Notes: generated by a model not told the origin, from the letters alone. A DNA stretch of 64,000 bases from Monarcha castaneiventris obscurior (GCA_026261815.1 JAMPIT010000437.1:186001-250000); one strand, 5' to 3'. Positions 13,501 through 23,978 are shown, numbered from the stretch's first letter. Translations and numbers: made by a program.

Positions 13501-16500
13501 TCTTAAATCACATTAGTCCAACATATCAAATTCTACATCAACACAGTAGTTTTTACAGGACAGTTATCACTGATTCCTTAAATAATTTATAAACGCATAC
13601 AGCAAAATTCAAATTCTGCTTCTAGACAGCCCTTTGCAAAAAGTTTCTTAAATATTTCCTCAAAGAAAACCCTTCTTGTCAACACTTCTAGGATCAGTGC
13701 AGTCTTGCTTAAAGCTTTCTTCACTGATGCTTTACAGTCAAATCTAAAATGTAGCTTGTATCCTAACTCAGAAGACTCAAGAGAGGGAACTGGATCACAT
13801 CCTGCAAATTCAATGTGTCCCTGAAGCAATTTTATTCCGTATCTGCTTCTGTCCTCAGATTTTATCAAGCTCCACATTAACCACCAAATTCTTTTACGCA
13901 CCACAGATGACATGATTTTAGATTCTGAAAAAAAGTCTGCTCATCATGGAAAGACACCATCTTAGACCAGAAAATTAGTAAGTATCAGCCTTCATCAGAA
14001 ACTCTGTAGCTGTTTCTACTGCCAAATTCAGACAAGAAAGAATAGCTCTTGGATGCTTGGTAGTTTTTTAAGTGGAACTTCAACATCATCATCATTAAAT
14101 CAGCACTTGAGCTCTGGACTCCAGTAAAGGAAGCAATCAGACAGACCCCTAATGCTGTCAACTGCTGCTTGAAAATTTAGTTTTGATGTGTGCATTCCAA
14201 TCTCAGAACTTCCTAAATATCTCTAAAATTAGTTATAAATGTGAGCTATAGTTGAACTTCTGACAATTAAACTTTGGTGGTGTATCACAGCTTTCCTGCC
14301 TGTAGAGAAAAGTTTTTCATTGTATTTGTATTACTTTTTACAGTATTTATATCATTTGTATTACTCTTCTGCTGTCCTGGTGAAAACGCTCAGCTATATA
14401 AAACTGATCACGTGTTAAACCAAGCTCTACTCCAACAGAAACCAGTAAGAAAAAACCTGAACATTTTGAGTAAATGAAATATTGTAAGTAATTAGCCTTC
14501 TTACCCCCGAGCAGAATGTACTGGCAAATATGTCCTGGTATGGCAAATGTTTACTGTAACATTTTAAAAATAACAGTGATAAAGATAACAGTGGCAAAAG
14601 TCTCACAAATCTGTTTATGAGAGTCTGACCAAGAAGCTCTCTACACACACTGAGAAAATATTAAACCCTCAGTCTTCATTTGAAATATGAGGCTGTATCA
14701 CCTAAACCCAAATTGGTATAAAGTAATACTTGAAATATTCTTTTTACAGAGTATGTAGACCCAGCCCAGCATGTGGATCAATATGCAACTGATATTCCCC
14801 ACTTACAGGCATAAGAGCAGGCAGTTGGCCTGTCTCTACAGAATACTTTTTATCAGAAATAAATCACACTTACATTTTTTTCCACACATGCTCACACAGA
14901 AAAATGCTTTAGATAACATTGCTGCAAGCGTGTGTTCATTAGCCTGTTTTCCAGCCCCCACTTGTGTGGTTTGGTATTTAATTACAGGGTGGAGTGGTCC
15001 CCAGGCTACTTATGTTTCTTCCAGTCACAGCCAGAAAATTTCTGCAGGAACTGACATGCAGGAGTGCAACTGCTTCAAGTTGTAGCTGGTTCCCTGTCAA
15101 CAAGGTTAGCTCACTGTTCATTGAAACTCCCACTAGTACTTCTGTAAATAATTACTGAAAATGTTTTAATACAACAAATTGCATTCTAAACTTCAACAGA
15201 TAACAAAGGCTTTAACAGGACCTAATTTGGCTATTTATTCTTAATTGGTTTCTCAGTTTTCTTTTGCTAAGGCCAAGAAACAAATCTTTATCATTATGCT
15301 GGAAAGCACTGGCTTTTTTCTTCTTTTTCCTTGAATACAGGGAAACATAACCTTGTATGCCTAGTTTGATCAAATACGATTTTTAGCACATCACCTTACT
15401 TTAATCCTCTATTATTTTATTGCACACAGCTTTAAATGCTGCTTTCCATAATCAACCTTAAATGAAATTTTCACCGGAAAAATATTATACCCTTTGTAAA
15501 ATACTATAATTCATATGTGAGCATTTTATAGCTAAATATTACTCCCCAAGGCATTTGGGTATAATGGAATACATTACAGGTATAAAGAAATGCATTATTC
15601 CAATTAATTTTTATATAAATGAGAGAAGTTCTACTGGACAGATAAAACTGGGAAAACAAAAATTAACTTAGGTAAAAAAATTACATGCACAATGAATATT
15701 GTATTTTATATTAAAAAGGATGCTGTTAATCAGAGTATTACTGTTGACAGGATTTGGAAAAAAATTAAAGATACTTTGAGTGTTTACCTGTGCTTTTTAT
15801 TTACTAAAGGCCTTGTATTTTTGGCCTAAGCAACAAGAATGCATCGACTTGGAAAACTGTGAATAGGTCAGAAATGCATGACAGGAAGGTGAAACCACAT
15901 GAGCTCATTTTGATATTAGTCAAAAAACACAGAGCAGACAAAGATTATATTATGCAATTTTTAGCCAGACGTATCTGAAAACACCCCCTGGCCAAACCCT
16001 AGGAAGAGTTTATATTGAATAATTATTTATGAATGGTCTGTTACAGTGCTCCTGTCAGTCAGCTACTTCTCTGTAGCTTGTTCTATTGAGAAATATACAT
16101 GCAAATATACATGTAGAGACATGAGACCTTCTCATTTAGGTGATAAACCAGATTAATAACAAACTTCTAAGTCTGGACCCTGGGACATATGCACACAGTA
16201 CCATAAACAATATACAGTGACATACAGAAGGGTACTTACATACTCTACTGGTAGCTCAGAGTGTGACAAAAGGCAAAAAATCTAAACTCTGTGCAGAGCC
16301 ATTCGGAGACTGGGCTCTTGAGTAATCCATTGGAGATTCCAAACCCACGAGGCAAAGAAATCATTATATAATCAAGTAAATTATTACTTTTTCCATTTTT
16401 CTAAACAGTTTTGTGTCTTTTCCCCCTCACACATTGTCTATATGACATTTACGATGGCCGAATACCCACACATGGATTAACATGCACTCAAGAGTTTACT

Positions 16501-17099
16501 CTTCTGACCAAGAAGGCTGTAGCGAGCAAGTAAATTATGTCCTGGAGCCCTGGCAGTTTAACTCTCTCAATATCCTCAGGAAGATACTTCACCAGTAAAT
16601 GTTTTATTTCGTTAGCAAACATTTTATCTTATTTACCAAGTTAATGCATTGCCAGTGCAATGAATCTGTAACTGACGTACAGAATCTCCCAAAATAAGGC
16701 ACTGTTACCTTACCATTTATTACAGGTATTATGTATTTTCAGGCCCATTAAACGGCTTTGAATAAAATTTCAAATGTCATAAATAAAACACTCTGGCTAA
16801 AATGACTGAAGAGCCAGCCGGCCAGAAGAGATACCGGCAGTTGCGTTACCACACTTCTCAAAACGTGTCACTAGAACAAGGCGGCACCCTGCCGTATCCC
16901 TGCAGAGGGGGATGCTTTGAACACACCGCAGCCGGAGCTGGGCCGGGCAGCTCCCACCCATCCACAGCCCCTTCTACTTCCGACAGGTAATGGACATGCA
17001 GAGCTCTGCTCCCACGTCCCAGAAACTCCCTGGAATAACTGTGATTGAACTTATCTTAAAAGAATTAAGTTTCAGAATCTTGGACGTGTGGCCAAGCAG

Positions 17100-18260
17100 G
17101 AAAGAAATGCGTTATCAACAGGTACGGCAGGGCTTCTGCCCGGCTCCGGGAGCGCCCCAGGCTCTCCCCCGCCTCTCTTTTCCCACCAGGAAGAGATTTC
17201 CTCCCCCGGAATGTCGCATACACCCCGGACCCGGAGGCCACCCTGAGCCTCACGGCGCCGCTCCCGCCCGGCGAGCGCCCCGCGAACCCCGGCCGGGTCC
17301 CCCGCCGCACTCACTTGAGGAAGTAGCGCTGCCCGGTCTGCGTGAGCGCCATCTCCCAGCCCGGCGGCAGCGGCCGCTCGTCCGTCACATCGCAGGAGCG
17401 CTGCCGGAGGTGCCCGTGCTGCGGCGCCGCGCCCGCGCCGGGCAGCGAGGCGGGCGAGGAGTGCGACCGGACGTGCACGGGCGCGAGGCGCGGCGGGGGC
17501 CCGCCCGAATCCGTGCTCGACTGCCGCGAGTGCGAGCCCGAGTCGGGTTCTCTGAAGAAGGACTCGGGCAGGATCTTCTTCCGCCAGGAGCTGGGCCTGG
17601 GGTTCATCACCGCGTTGAACAGCGCCTCCAGCTCCGTGTCCAGGTCCTGCGTGACGTGGATTACCTGCTGCCCCGGCGGCGGGGCCGCGGCCGCGGGGTT
17701 CATTTTCCGCCCCTCTGGCCCGACGGCGGGCGCAGCCGTCCCGGGGCGGGCGGTGGCCGGGGCCGGCCCCGCTGCCGGGCCGCCGCCGAGGCCGTGCCCT
17801 CCGGAGCGAGCGGGCTCGCCGGGAGCAGAGCGGGCGAGGCGGGCGGATGGTGCCTCTGCGCCCCCGCCAGCCGCGCCGGTGTCCCGGACGGGCGGGGCGG
17901 CCCCCGGGCAGCGCGGCGCCCTCCCCCGGGCCGGGCAGCGCCGGGACGGGGCAGTGCCGGCCCCTCCCGCCCGCCCCCGGCGGCTCCAGCCCGGCCCCGC
18001 GCCGCCCCGCCCGCGGTTATGCAACTGCCGCGGAAAGTTCGGGCGCAGGACGGCCCTCGAGGCCGGGACCGGGTGGCCATCGGAGCCCGTCCCGCCCTCG
18101 TTCCATCCCGCGTCGCCCTCGCCGTGCCGCCGTCAGCCGGGCGGATCGGCTGCTCTCTACGCCGCCGGGACCCCGCGCGGAGCGGCTGCCCCGGTCCAGC
18201 CCGAGGTCGTGGTGCCCAGGGAACCTTCGGAGCGCTTTGTCTCTGCCACCCTAATAAGCT
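17100..18260 (-). promoter_or_regulatory. WWTR1: CpG island and promoter of WWTR1
   Basis: Base composition changes sharply to very high GC with abundant CpG between about 17100 and 18260, in otherwise AT-rich DNA. The island covers WWTR1 coding exon 1 (17315-17703) and the minus-strand upstream region (17704-18260), so it should hold the 5' UTR and transcription start. No TATA box is evident. The long open frames on both strands here (up to 435 codons) result from the stop-poor GC-rich composition and are not separate genes. Confidence 0.8.
17315..17703 (-). CDS. WWTR1: WWTR1 (TAZ) coding exon 1
   Basis: WWTR1/TAZ is a Hippo-pathway transcriptional coactivator that binds TEAD factors in the nucleus and is held in the cytoplasm by 14-3-3 after LATS phosphorylation. 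The exon starts with ATG at 17703-17701 (A at -3) and encodes 129 full codons plus two bases. It ends at the donor GTGAGT (17314-17309). Visible parts are the TEAD-binding segment at about residues 14-50 (VIHVTQDLD, then MNPRPSSWRKKILPESFF) and three LATS-type HxRxxS motifs: HSRQSS 58-63, HVRSHS 77-82 (counterpart of human S89) and HLRQRS 98-103. The first half of the WW domain follows (LPPGWEM from 112, then GQRYFL). Remaining exons lie beyond the left edge, so the gene is partial here. The linker before the WW domain is shorter than human, and the WW start carries several substitutions. Identity is very secure. Confidence 0.95.
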
Positions 18261-19290
18261 TTGCTTCAAAACCGTTGTTCAGAAAGTTAATGGGTGATAC
18301 TAACTTCTGGAAGCAAAATGATGCTTAAATTAGTTCACGTACAAGTTTAATTGCATGATGTAGTGATGCTATGGCGATGGGGAGGAATGAAGCATTCGTA
18401 TTGATACGGACAGCAACCACTTCGCTGTGGTTTGGGTAAAGTTTGGCCCTTTGCTGGCAAGGTCAAGTCCTGTGCAGAGCTGTATCGTTAGTCCTTCCAG
18501 CTCACTGTCCGTAGGGGCAGTTTCAAATGCAGGTGTGATGCTTTGTGGATCTCTGCTGACTGCCCATTCAGTCACTTATCTTTGATTTAGCCTATTCTAG
18601 AAACCAGAGCTGTCTTCAAAATGCATAGCTGAGGTTTTCTATAATTAGTACATACAATTGTTGTTTTAATCTTGTCTCATTTTTTGGTGCACTTGGAATA
18701 ACTTTTGAATGGTGATGTGACCAAAAATTGTTTAAATTCAGTAGCTGTGTCTAGCTACTGAATTTATAGAGAATAATACTATTCACTTTCCAACTTCAGT
18801 GTTGGTTTTTACAGAAGGATGCATCCAGTGCTTTTATGACTACACACATAGAGATATCATGAGCTAAACAAATAGGACTTTATTTTAGTCACACATTTTG
18901 CTGTTTTATTTCTGCATTTTGGACAGACTCCAGGCTATGCTAAGAATACACCCTCCTCAGTAGTCAGAATCTACACTAGAGAAGTCTTAAGTTTTTTTTT
19001 TTCTGTACGTTATTCCTTAGTTCTTAAAAAGAAGCATGAACTTCTTTAAACTGCGTTTGACTTCTCTACTGGAGATTGTGGGCCTGACTGAACCATCTTT
19101 GTCCCTCAAATACGTGTTACATATAATATTGGTTACGCAGATTCTCAGAGTTGCGGTTTAAGCCCATACACCAACTACAGCTAGCTCTGTGAAACAGATC
19201 CTGTGCATTTCCTGATTGCTTTGCTTCAAGAAATATTCCCTGTCATTTACTTCTCCTCACATTTCCTGTTCATATTTCCATTGGCTCGGC
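17704..19290. other. WWTR1 upstream and COMMD2 downstream intergenic region
   Basis: The first ~560 bp (to about 18260) are the WWTR1 CpG island. From about 18300 the sequence is AT-rich, with no exon I can recognise. It contains a perfect 14-bp-stem inverted repeat at 18733-18766 and extra minus-strand AATAAA signals (for example at 18905-18910), which could be distal poly(A) sites of COMMD2. Two minus-strand genes lie head to tail here. WWTR1 transcription starts inside this interval and COMMD2 ends at its right side. Confidence 0.6.
18733..18766. repeat. perfect inverted repeat, 14-bp stem
   Basis: Arm 18733-18746 (taaattcagtagct) is the exact reverse complement of 18753-18766, with a 6-base loop at 18747-18752. 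It is a potential hairpin or cruciform in the intergenic DNA between WWTR1 and COMMD2. No function is known. Confidence 0.8.
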
Positions 19291-19312
19291 AGATCTCCTC
19301 CTTGAAGTTTGA

Positions 19313-19318
19313 TTTATT
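19313..19318 (-). terminator. COMMD2: candidate COMMD2 poly(A) signal
   Basis: TTTATT on the plus strand is AATAAA on the minus strand, 545 bp downstream of the COMMD2 stop codon. A T/G-rich plus-strand tract at about 19318-19400 flanks it. Other minus-strand AATAAA copies lie further on (for example 18905-18910), so the main cleavage site is uncertain. Confidence 0.45.
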
Positions 19319-19862
19319 GTTCTTTGTTTTTGTTGGGGCTTGGGGGGTTTTGTTGTTACTGTTTTGAGGGCTTTTGTTTTTTGGTTTTTAGTTATTTTTC
19401 CTGACATCTGCTGTATTTTTGGTCAGGAAACCCAGTACTTCTGAGACTTGTTTATGTTTCCCTTCCCAAAGAATTTTTGTACCATTCTTCCACTGCTTTG
19501 TACTGGGTTCCTTGCTGCAACAAGCTCAAAGAGCAGTGCTAATCACAGCACCTCCTCCAGGGATATGCAGACATTACATTTCTTTTTTCTTTCCTGCAAT
19601 ATCCTTATTTAAATCCTTTCCGTGTGAGATCCTGGGTGTGTGTGCGTGTGGTCATCGCACAGATAATGACCTGAACATGAGCGATTTTTCATACAGCCTT
19701 TCAAAGGGCTTTTTTTGCTTCAGGGCTCTGTATCTTTGAGTAAAGACAAACCACACACTCTCTACCTGTTCCATTCCTTTCCAGGTGACATGTCCATATT
19801 TATGAGCATTGTTCTGAGTTGTTTCACAAACTGCTTAGTAAGAGAGCAGAGAGGAATCAAGT

Positions 19863-20060
19863 TTATTTCATGTTGCGCACTATTCTTCTGCAGTGGTTCA
19901 TCTTCATCTCCCCCAGGGCCTGCTCCAGTTGCTGGATAAGGTGGAGAAGGGTAGCAGGGTCTGTTTGCAACACCTGGGCAGTTTGATCTTCATTTTGGTT
20001 AAGATGTAGCTTCATAGTCACAGCAGGCTTGATCTGTTGTCTCAGACTTCTGCTTGCAAG
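19863..20060 (-). CDS. COMMD2: COMMD2 coding exon 5 (last)
   Basis: It follows acceptor cctgcag (20063-20061). It encodes 65 residues from LASRSLRQQIKPAVT to HCRRIVRNMK, with stop TAA at 19865-19863. It carries most of the COMM domain. Confidence 0.96.
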   Translation of the reverse strand, partial: LASRSLRQQIKPAVTMKLHLNQNEDQTAQVLQTDPATLLHLIQQLEQALGEMKMNHCRRIVRNMK

Positions 20061-22809
20061 CTGCAGGAGGGGTTCAGTGGGACAGGAACAGGGAAATGAT
20101 TGATGGTTATCAATGTTAGTGCTTAACAGTTCTCATCAGGTTTGTAGAACCTGCCTGAAGGACTGTTCAGAAACTCTTTTCATACACATTTAAGATACAC
20201 ACAAGCTACTACTGTGTTTTATAATTAAGGAATACTAACCCACTTTAATCAATGCTTTCATAATATTTTTGAAAATTAGATGATGATCAAGACCAAATAT
20301 ATTTATTATATGTTAATATGTTAAAAACACCAATAGAACCATGAACTCAATTTTCATCAGGCAACAAGTACTTTTCATCATTGCATATCCTGTTTATCTC
20401 ACAACTGGCTGTCTGTGGGGTGCTAACGAAGTCATATCAGTTTTAAATACATGAAGTACTGCTGCCTCAATTATTTTTATATTGTTTAGCAGGTTTTTAT
20501 TATGTTAAAAAATGTGAAGTAAAATATGGTATACTAAAAACATCAGGGAAGTCACCTGCACATCCAGTCTCCACTCCAGACTGTGGTAGCTGGGAAGCGT
20601 TGGCGCCAGCTCTCCAAGAATGCTCCTGATCTCTTTTCTGTTGTCAAGGTATAGCTGGAGCAAGGATTTGTTCAATTCATCTGAGAATCCCAAAACATGA
20701 ATGGAATCTTGGAAGTCAACCTCAGAAATCTAGAAATAACAATGTAGGCCTTGATATGCAACTGTGTAATCATCATTTTTTCTTGAAAACCAGGTAAAAC
20801 TGTAACTAAACATCACATATGCTATGGTGCAGCTATTTTCCTGCAGGAATGTCCAAGTACAATTCTACACCTTGGACAAAACAAATGTGTAGGTTTTAAA
20901 GGATTTACAGATGTTGATGTATTACTGCAAATTTGCATGAGATTCAGGAACAGTTTTTTTAAAGAAGAACATTCGACCCTCTCACATGTAAGCCTTCACA
21001 TCAAAGACCAAAACACAGCATGAGGGAGCACCTCAGCTGTGTCACAAGGCAGGACATGCTGCATGAATACACTTGTCAGGGTGCTACTGTGCCACTGATA
21101 ACCTGACTACAAACACCCAGCAGTGATCTGCATGTGAGCAGCACAAGGCACAATGTTCACGCTTCTGTCCCAAGGGCAGGAGAAGCTTCACAGGTCACAG
21201 CCTTTGCGCTGACTGCAGCAGCCTGACCCAGCATTGGGGAAGCTGTTACTGACTCCACAGAAAATGCCATCGTACATCTCCAATGCACCACCCCGCAAAC
21301 GCAGTCTGTAACCAACCACATTCTACCGCAGTACACTATAACTTGTCAGTCAAGAGCCCTTGTTTCAAGTAAAGGCTCTGCACCATTTCCATCCCCTCCC
21401 CTGTTCCCTTCCTCCTGGGAACAACACTTGCCTAGTTTAATCTGGCATTCCTTGTCTCTGTATCCCTTCTCCATGTAGTCATTGCTCAAATATTCAACTA
21501 TATCAATAGTTACAAGCCTTTCCAATGGAAACAGTAATTGTCCAACTACTAATCTTTTAGTATTTGCTTATACCCACTCAAACTTTCGATGCCAAGAGCT
21601 GAAAAAGCTCTCAAACCCACATTGGACAAACACGAGGAATGCTGATCAGGGGGCTAGTCTAGCCCACATCCTGTACAGTAGCTGAACAACAAACTCTTCA
21701 CTTGAGTTTTATTATTTAGAGCTTAATCCTGAAGTAAGCTTCTCCATATGTGATAAATTACACTATTTGTCAAGTTTTCACTTCAGATACTAAATACAAA
21801 TTCCAGAGTCATATATGCAGATGCAATGTTTCAATAATACAACAGCATAAGACATCTTTTTCTAAAATTAAAACAATACATGTCATTAAAATTTTGAGCC
21901 ATGTTTTCCCCCTTTATCAGTATTTTTAGACGTCTGAATGTTCAAAAGACATCTCTTGAATGTATCCCCGACCTTATGGAAAGGTATACTTGCCATAAGC
22001 TTGGAACTCTCAGTAAGAAGATACACTAATCCTTCTACTCCATGCTGAATGGTGTCAACGCCAATGTTCAGCTTTCCTTTAAAGAAAGCACAAAGTGCTT
22101 TTTACATGCTAACTGCTGCAGCAACGAGACTCAAAGCTGCAAATTTATCCAATGCTTAGGGTGCAAAATATGCTTAGCAAAAAAAAAAAAGAGGGTTTCA
22201 CACCCTTCAAATAATAATGTACAGCATGTTAGAGACCCCCCCCCAAACCAAACCATCAAAAGCAAAAACCTAAGAAAATCACAAACCTCTGTCTTATGGC
22301 ATAGTACAGAGAAGGGCTTGGGTCGTTAAAGAGATCTCCGTAGCCCTCCCCACAGCGGGCACGAAGCACCGACCCCCGCGATGCCGGAGCTCCGTGCCGC
22401 CGGCCCGACCCGTTCCCTCGGCCCCGCACCGCCGTGCGCCAGGGACTCGGGGGTCCTTCGTAGCCGGCGCAGAGCCCACCGCATTCCCGCCCTCCTGCCC
22501 CGAAATCACTACGGCCCGGCCCGGTCCCCCCGCTCCCCACGGCCCCGGCCCCCGGCTCCCCACGGCCCGGCTCTCACTGGCGGCGGTCTCGCAGGCCCGC
22601 GGTGCCGCTCCTCGCCGCAGCTGCTCCAGTGCCAGGCGCCCCAGCTCGCCGATGGCTGTAAAGAGAGAGAAGAGACCCCGCTGCAGCCCCGGCCCGGCTC
22701 GGCTCGGTTCCCTCCCGCCCGCGGAGCCCTCGCGGCCCCGACCTGCGCCGCCGGCCCGCGGCAAACAGCCCAGGTGCGCCCGGTGCTCCGCCGACAGCAC
22801 CAGCAACAT
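19863..22809 (-). CDS. COMMD2: COMMD2, COMM domain-containing protein 2 (complete, 5 exons)
   Basis: COMMD proteins form the Commander/CCC complex, which works in endosomal cargo recycling and has been tied to NF-kB control. Coding exons on the minus strand are 22743-22809, 22578-22655, 21994-22076, 20556-20729 and 19863-20060. They join in frame to 600 nt, that is 199 residues plus stop, the length I recall for human COMMD2. The N-terminal HN-type helical region occupies about residues 1-120. The C-terminal COMM domain starts near residue 127 at LEWRLDVQ and ends at VRNMK. Landmark matches are LRRGA in exon 2, TESSKLM ending exon 3, QLYLDNRKEI in exon 4 and DPATLLHL in exon 5. Intron 1 is only 87 bp. 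Intron 3 appears to use a GC donor. The gene is divergent from RNF13 across a CpG-rich 1.7 kb gap. Confidence 0.96.
20556..20729 (-). CDS. COMMD2: COMMD2 coding exon 4
   Basis: It follows acceptor ctag (AG at 20731-20730). It encodes 58 residues from ISEVDFQDSI through QLYLDNRKEI to LEWRLDVQ, and ends CAG before GTGACT at 20555. It is phase 0 on both sides and contains the start of the COMM domain. Confidence 0.96.
20730..21993 (-). other. COMMD2: COMMD2 intron 3 (GC-AG type)
   Basis: 1264 bp between exons 3 and 4. It starts GCAAGT and ends TCTAG. It includes one copy (about 21735-21835) of a ~110-bp repeat whose relative lies at about 23536-23655. No other feature is seen. Confidence 0.75.
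21735..21835 (+). repeat. diverged dispersed repeat, copy 1
   Basis: Shares clear blocks (taaattacactat, ttgtcaagttt, aatacaaattccaga, atgcagatgca) in the same order with 23536-23655. There is roughly a 9-bp indel and scattered substitutions. The family is not recognised. Confidence 0.7.
21994..22076 (-). CDS. COMMD2: COMMD2 coding exon 3 (followed by GC donor)
   Basis: It follows acceptor AG at 22078-22077 and encodes RKLNIGVDTIQHGVEGL and onward to TESSKLM. The frame and the human protein require the exon to end at ATG (21996-21994). The intron then starts GCAAGT (21993-21988) rather than GT. A shift to the nearby GT would create a stop in exon 4. Confidence 0.9.
22077..22577 (-). other. 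COMMD2: COMMD2 intron 2
   Basis: 501 bp. It begins GTGAGA inside the CpG island and ends in an AT-rich part with acceptor taaag. A short open frame at 22256-22330 (LYYAIRQRF) does not match any COMMD2 exon and is treated as intronic. Confidence 0.75.
22578..22655 (-). CDS. COMMD2: COMMD2 coding exon 2
   Basis: It follows the acceptor tttacag (AG at 22657-22656) after an 87-bp intron. It encodes AIGELGRLALEQLRRGA and onward, ending in ETAA before donor GTGAGA at 22577. It is 78 nt and phase-compatible with exons 1 and 3. Confidence 0.92.
22743..22809 (-). CDS. COMMD2: COMMD2 coding exon 1
   Basis: ATG is at 22809-22807. The exon encodes MLLVLSAEHRAHLGCLPRAG and onward, and ends CAG before donor GT at 22742-22741. 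It is 67 nt and leaves phase 1. Confidence 0.93.
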
Positions 22810-23535
22810 CGCCGCCGCCACCGCCCGGGAAGGGGCGGCGTCCCGCGGGCGCCTGCGCAGGGCCGGGGCCTGCGGGGGTGCGGCAGCCCCGGCGTTCGGC
22901 CGGAGCCGCTGGCCTGGGGCAGCGGGGCTGCGGCTGGCCCGGGGGGCTGCGGGAGAGCGCAAGGGCTGCACCGGGGACGGATCGAGTGACGGGTCTCCCC
23001 AAGTGCGCGTTGCTGCAGCGAAACCATTCTTCTGTCTTACAGACCTGTGCTGAAACGAGGTAACACATTTCTGTGTTTCCTTTCCTTCCTGATTATTCTG
23101 TTATTCCACCTTCAAGCAGCAGTTCAAGCCCACTTCCATGTACAGCCCCGGTAACGTGGAGATCTGGCTGTGTCATGCAGACGCTGATGCTGCTGCCCCG
23201 GTGTGCTGAAACTACAGCAAAATGCGTGTTCCTTGTTAAATAAAGCCAACGATAACAACAACCACCAAACAAACAAAAAACCCCAGGGGTCTAAGTTATT
23301 AAAATTATGCATAACAACTTCTCATAATGGTTTTACCTTTAAGAGACAGTTCATTTTGTTAAACACAAAGGCTGAACAATTTCTGAAGGTTTTTTTAGAA
23401 CAGAATGTTTGGAAAATGTGAGTGGAAAAAAACGTTACTGCATTTTGTTACCACCTGGAAGCACTAGCTTTTGCTCAGACAATGCTGCACTTTTCTGCAA
23501 GACTGGAGTTCACGGACACAGGCCGTCCCAGTGAC

Positions 23536-23655
23536 TGAAGCAAGTTTCTGTATATGGAGTAAATTACACTATTAAAATGTTGTCAAGTTTTAGCTTCAGA
23601 CTCTGAATACAAATTCCAGAATCATACATGCAGATGCAGTATTTCAAGAAGACTC
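23536..23655 (+). repeat. diverged dispersed repeat, copy 2
   Basis: This is the partner of 21735-21835, in the same orientation about 1.8 kb away, and it includes an extra taaaatg-like stretch. Homology fades on both sides. Confidence 0.7.
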
Positions 23656-23807
23656 CTAGGTGAAATACTGTGAGTTCCAGCATAATTTTTTTCAATTTAC
23701 AAAGTTATAAATTATCATATATATATCTACATGGAAATATTTGTAATGTTACGGCTGGGAAATAGGCACAAGTTCCCGTGAAGCCGGTGGGAGTCCTTAC
23801 GCTCACG

Positions 23808-23891
23808 TTAATTGTCTCCTCCTCTCTCGGCCGAGAGCTTGGCATTAATGTTCAGGACAAGACATCCATCCTCCAGCCGTAGGAACTCCAT
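23808..23891 (-). other. unrecognised short ORF, 27 codons
   Basis: ATG at 23891-23889 opens a frame reading MEFLRLEDGCLVLNINAKL and onward to a TAA at 23810-23808, directly before GTGAGC. The frame is open well upstream through GC-rich repeat sequence. The peptide looks less compositionally biased than its surroundings, but I cannot match it to a protein. It lies on the strand and at the place where ANKUB1 would begin in human gene order; I see no convincing ANKUB1 similarity. It may be chance. Confidence 0.2.
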
Positions 23892-23978
23892 ATTCACATC
23901 CACACGCCCGTGGAATCGCAGCCCCGCTCTGCCTGCGGCCGCACGCTGGCTGAACCCCGGCCCCGCAGGCCCCGCGCC

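Larger units (their letters stand above)
1..17314 (-). other. WWTR1: WWTR1 intron 1 (3' part, non-coding)
   Basis: This AT-rich stretch lies downstream (minus strand) of the WWTR1 exon 1 donor at 17313-17314. I looked for the next WWTR1 exon, the rest of the WW domain beginning with the conserved HIEKITTWQDPRK block, and did not find it. The exon therefore probably lies beyond base 1, and this is intron. Open frames here are short and unrelated to known proteins; the longest is 166 codons at 5539-6039. Contents I can name are a CR1 LINE fragment at about 4558-4880, simple A- and T-rich tracts, a 36-bp dispersed repeat (8883 and 10495), and an AT-rich, homeodomain-motif-rich stretch near 13260-13520. 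No coding exon is supported. Confidence 0.8.
22340..23000 (-). promoter_or_regulatory. COMMD2: CpG island and promoter of COMMD2
   Basis: GC- and CpG-rich DNA covers COMMD2 exons 1-2 and about 190 bp upstream of the ATG (minus strand). The transcription start should lie just above 22810. Long open frames on both strands reflect composition. Confidence 0.75.

Noticed and set aside
16990..18297. 435-codon plus-strand open frame across the WWTR1 island
   Set aside because: It is antisense to WWTR1 exon 1 and consists of Pro, Arg, Gly and Ala runs. Stop codons are rare in such GC-rich DNA, so it is compositional.
22256..22330. possible extra COMMD2 exon reading LYYAIRQRF
   Set aside because: It does not match COMMD2, and the exons on either side join in phase and to full length without it.
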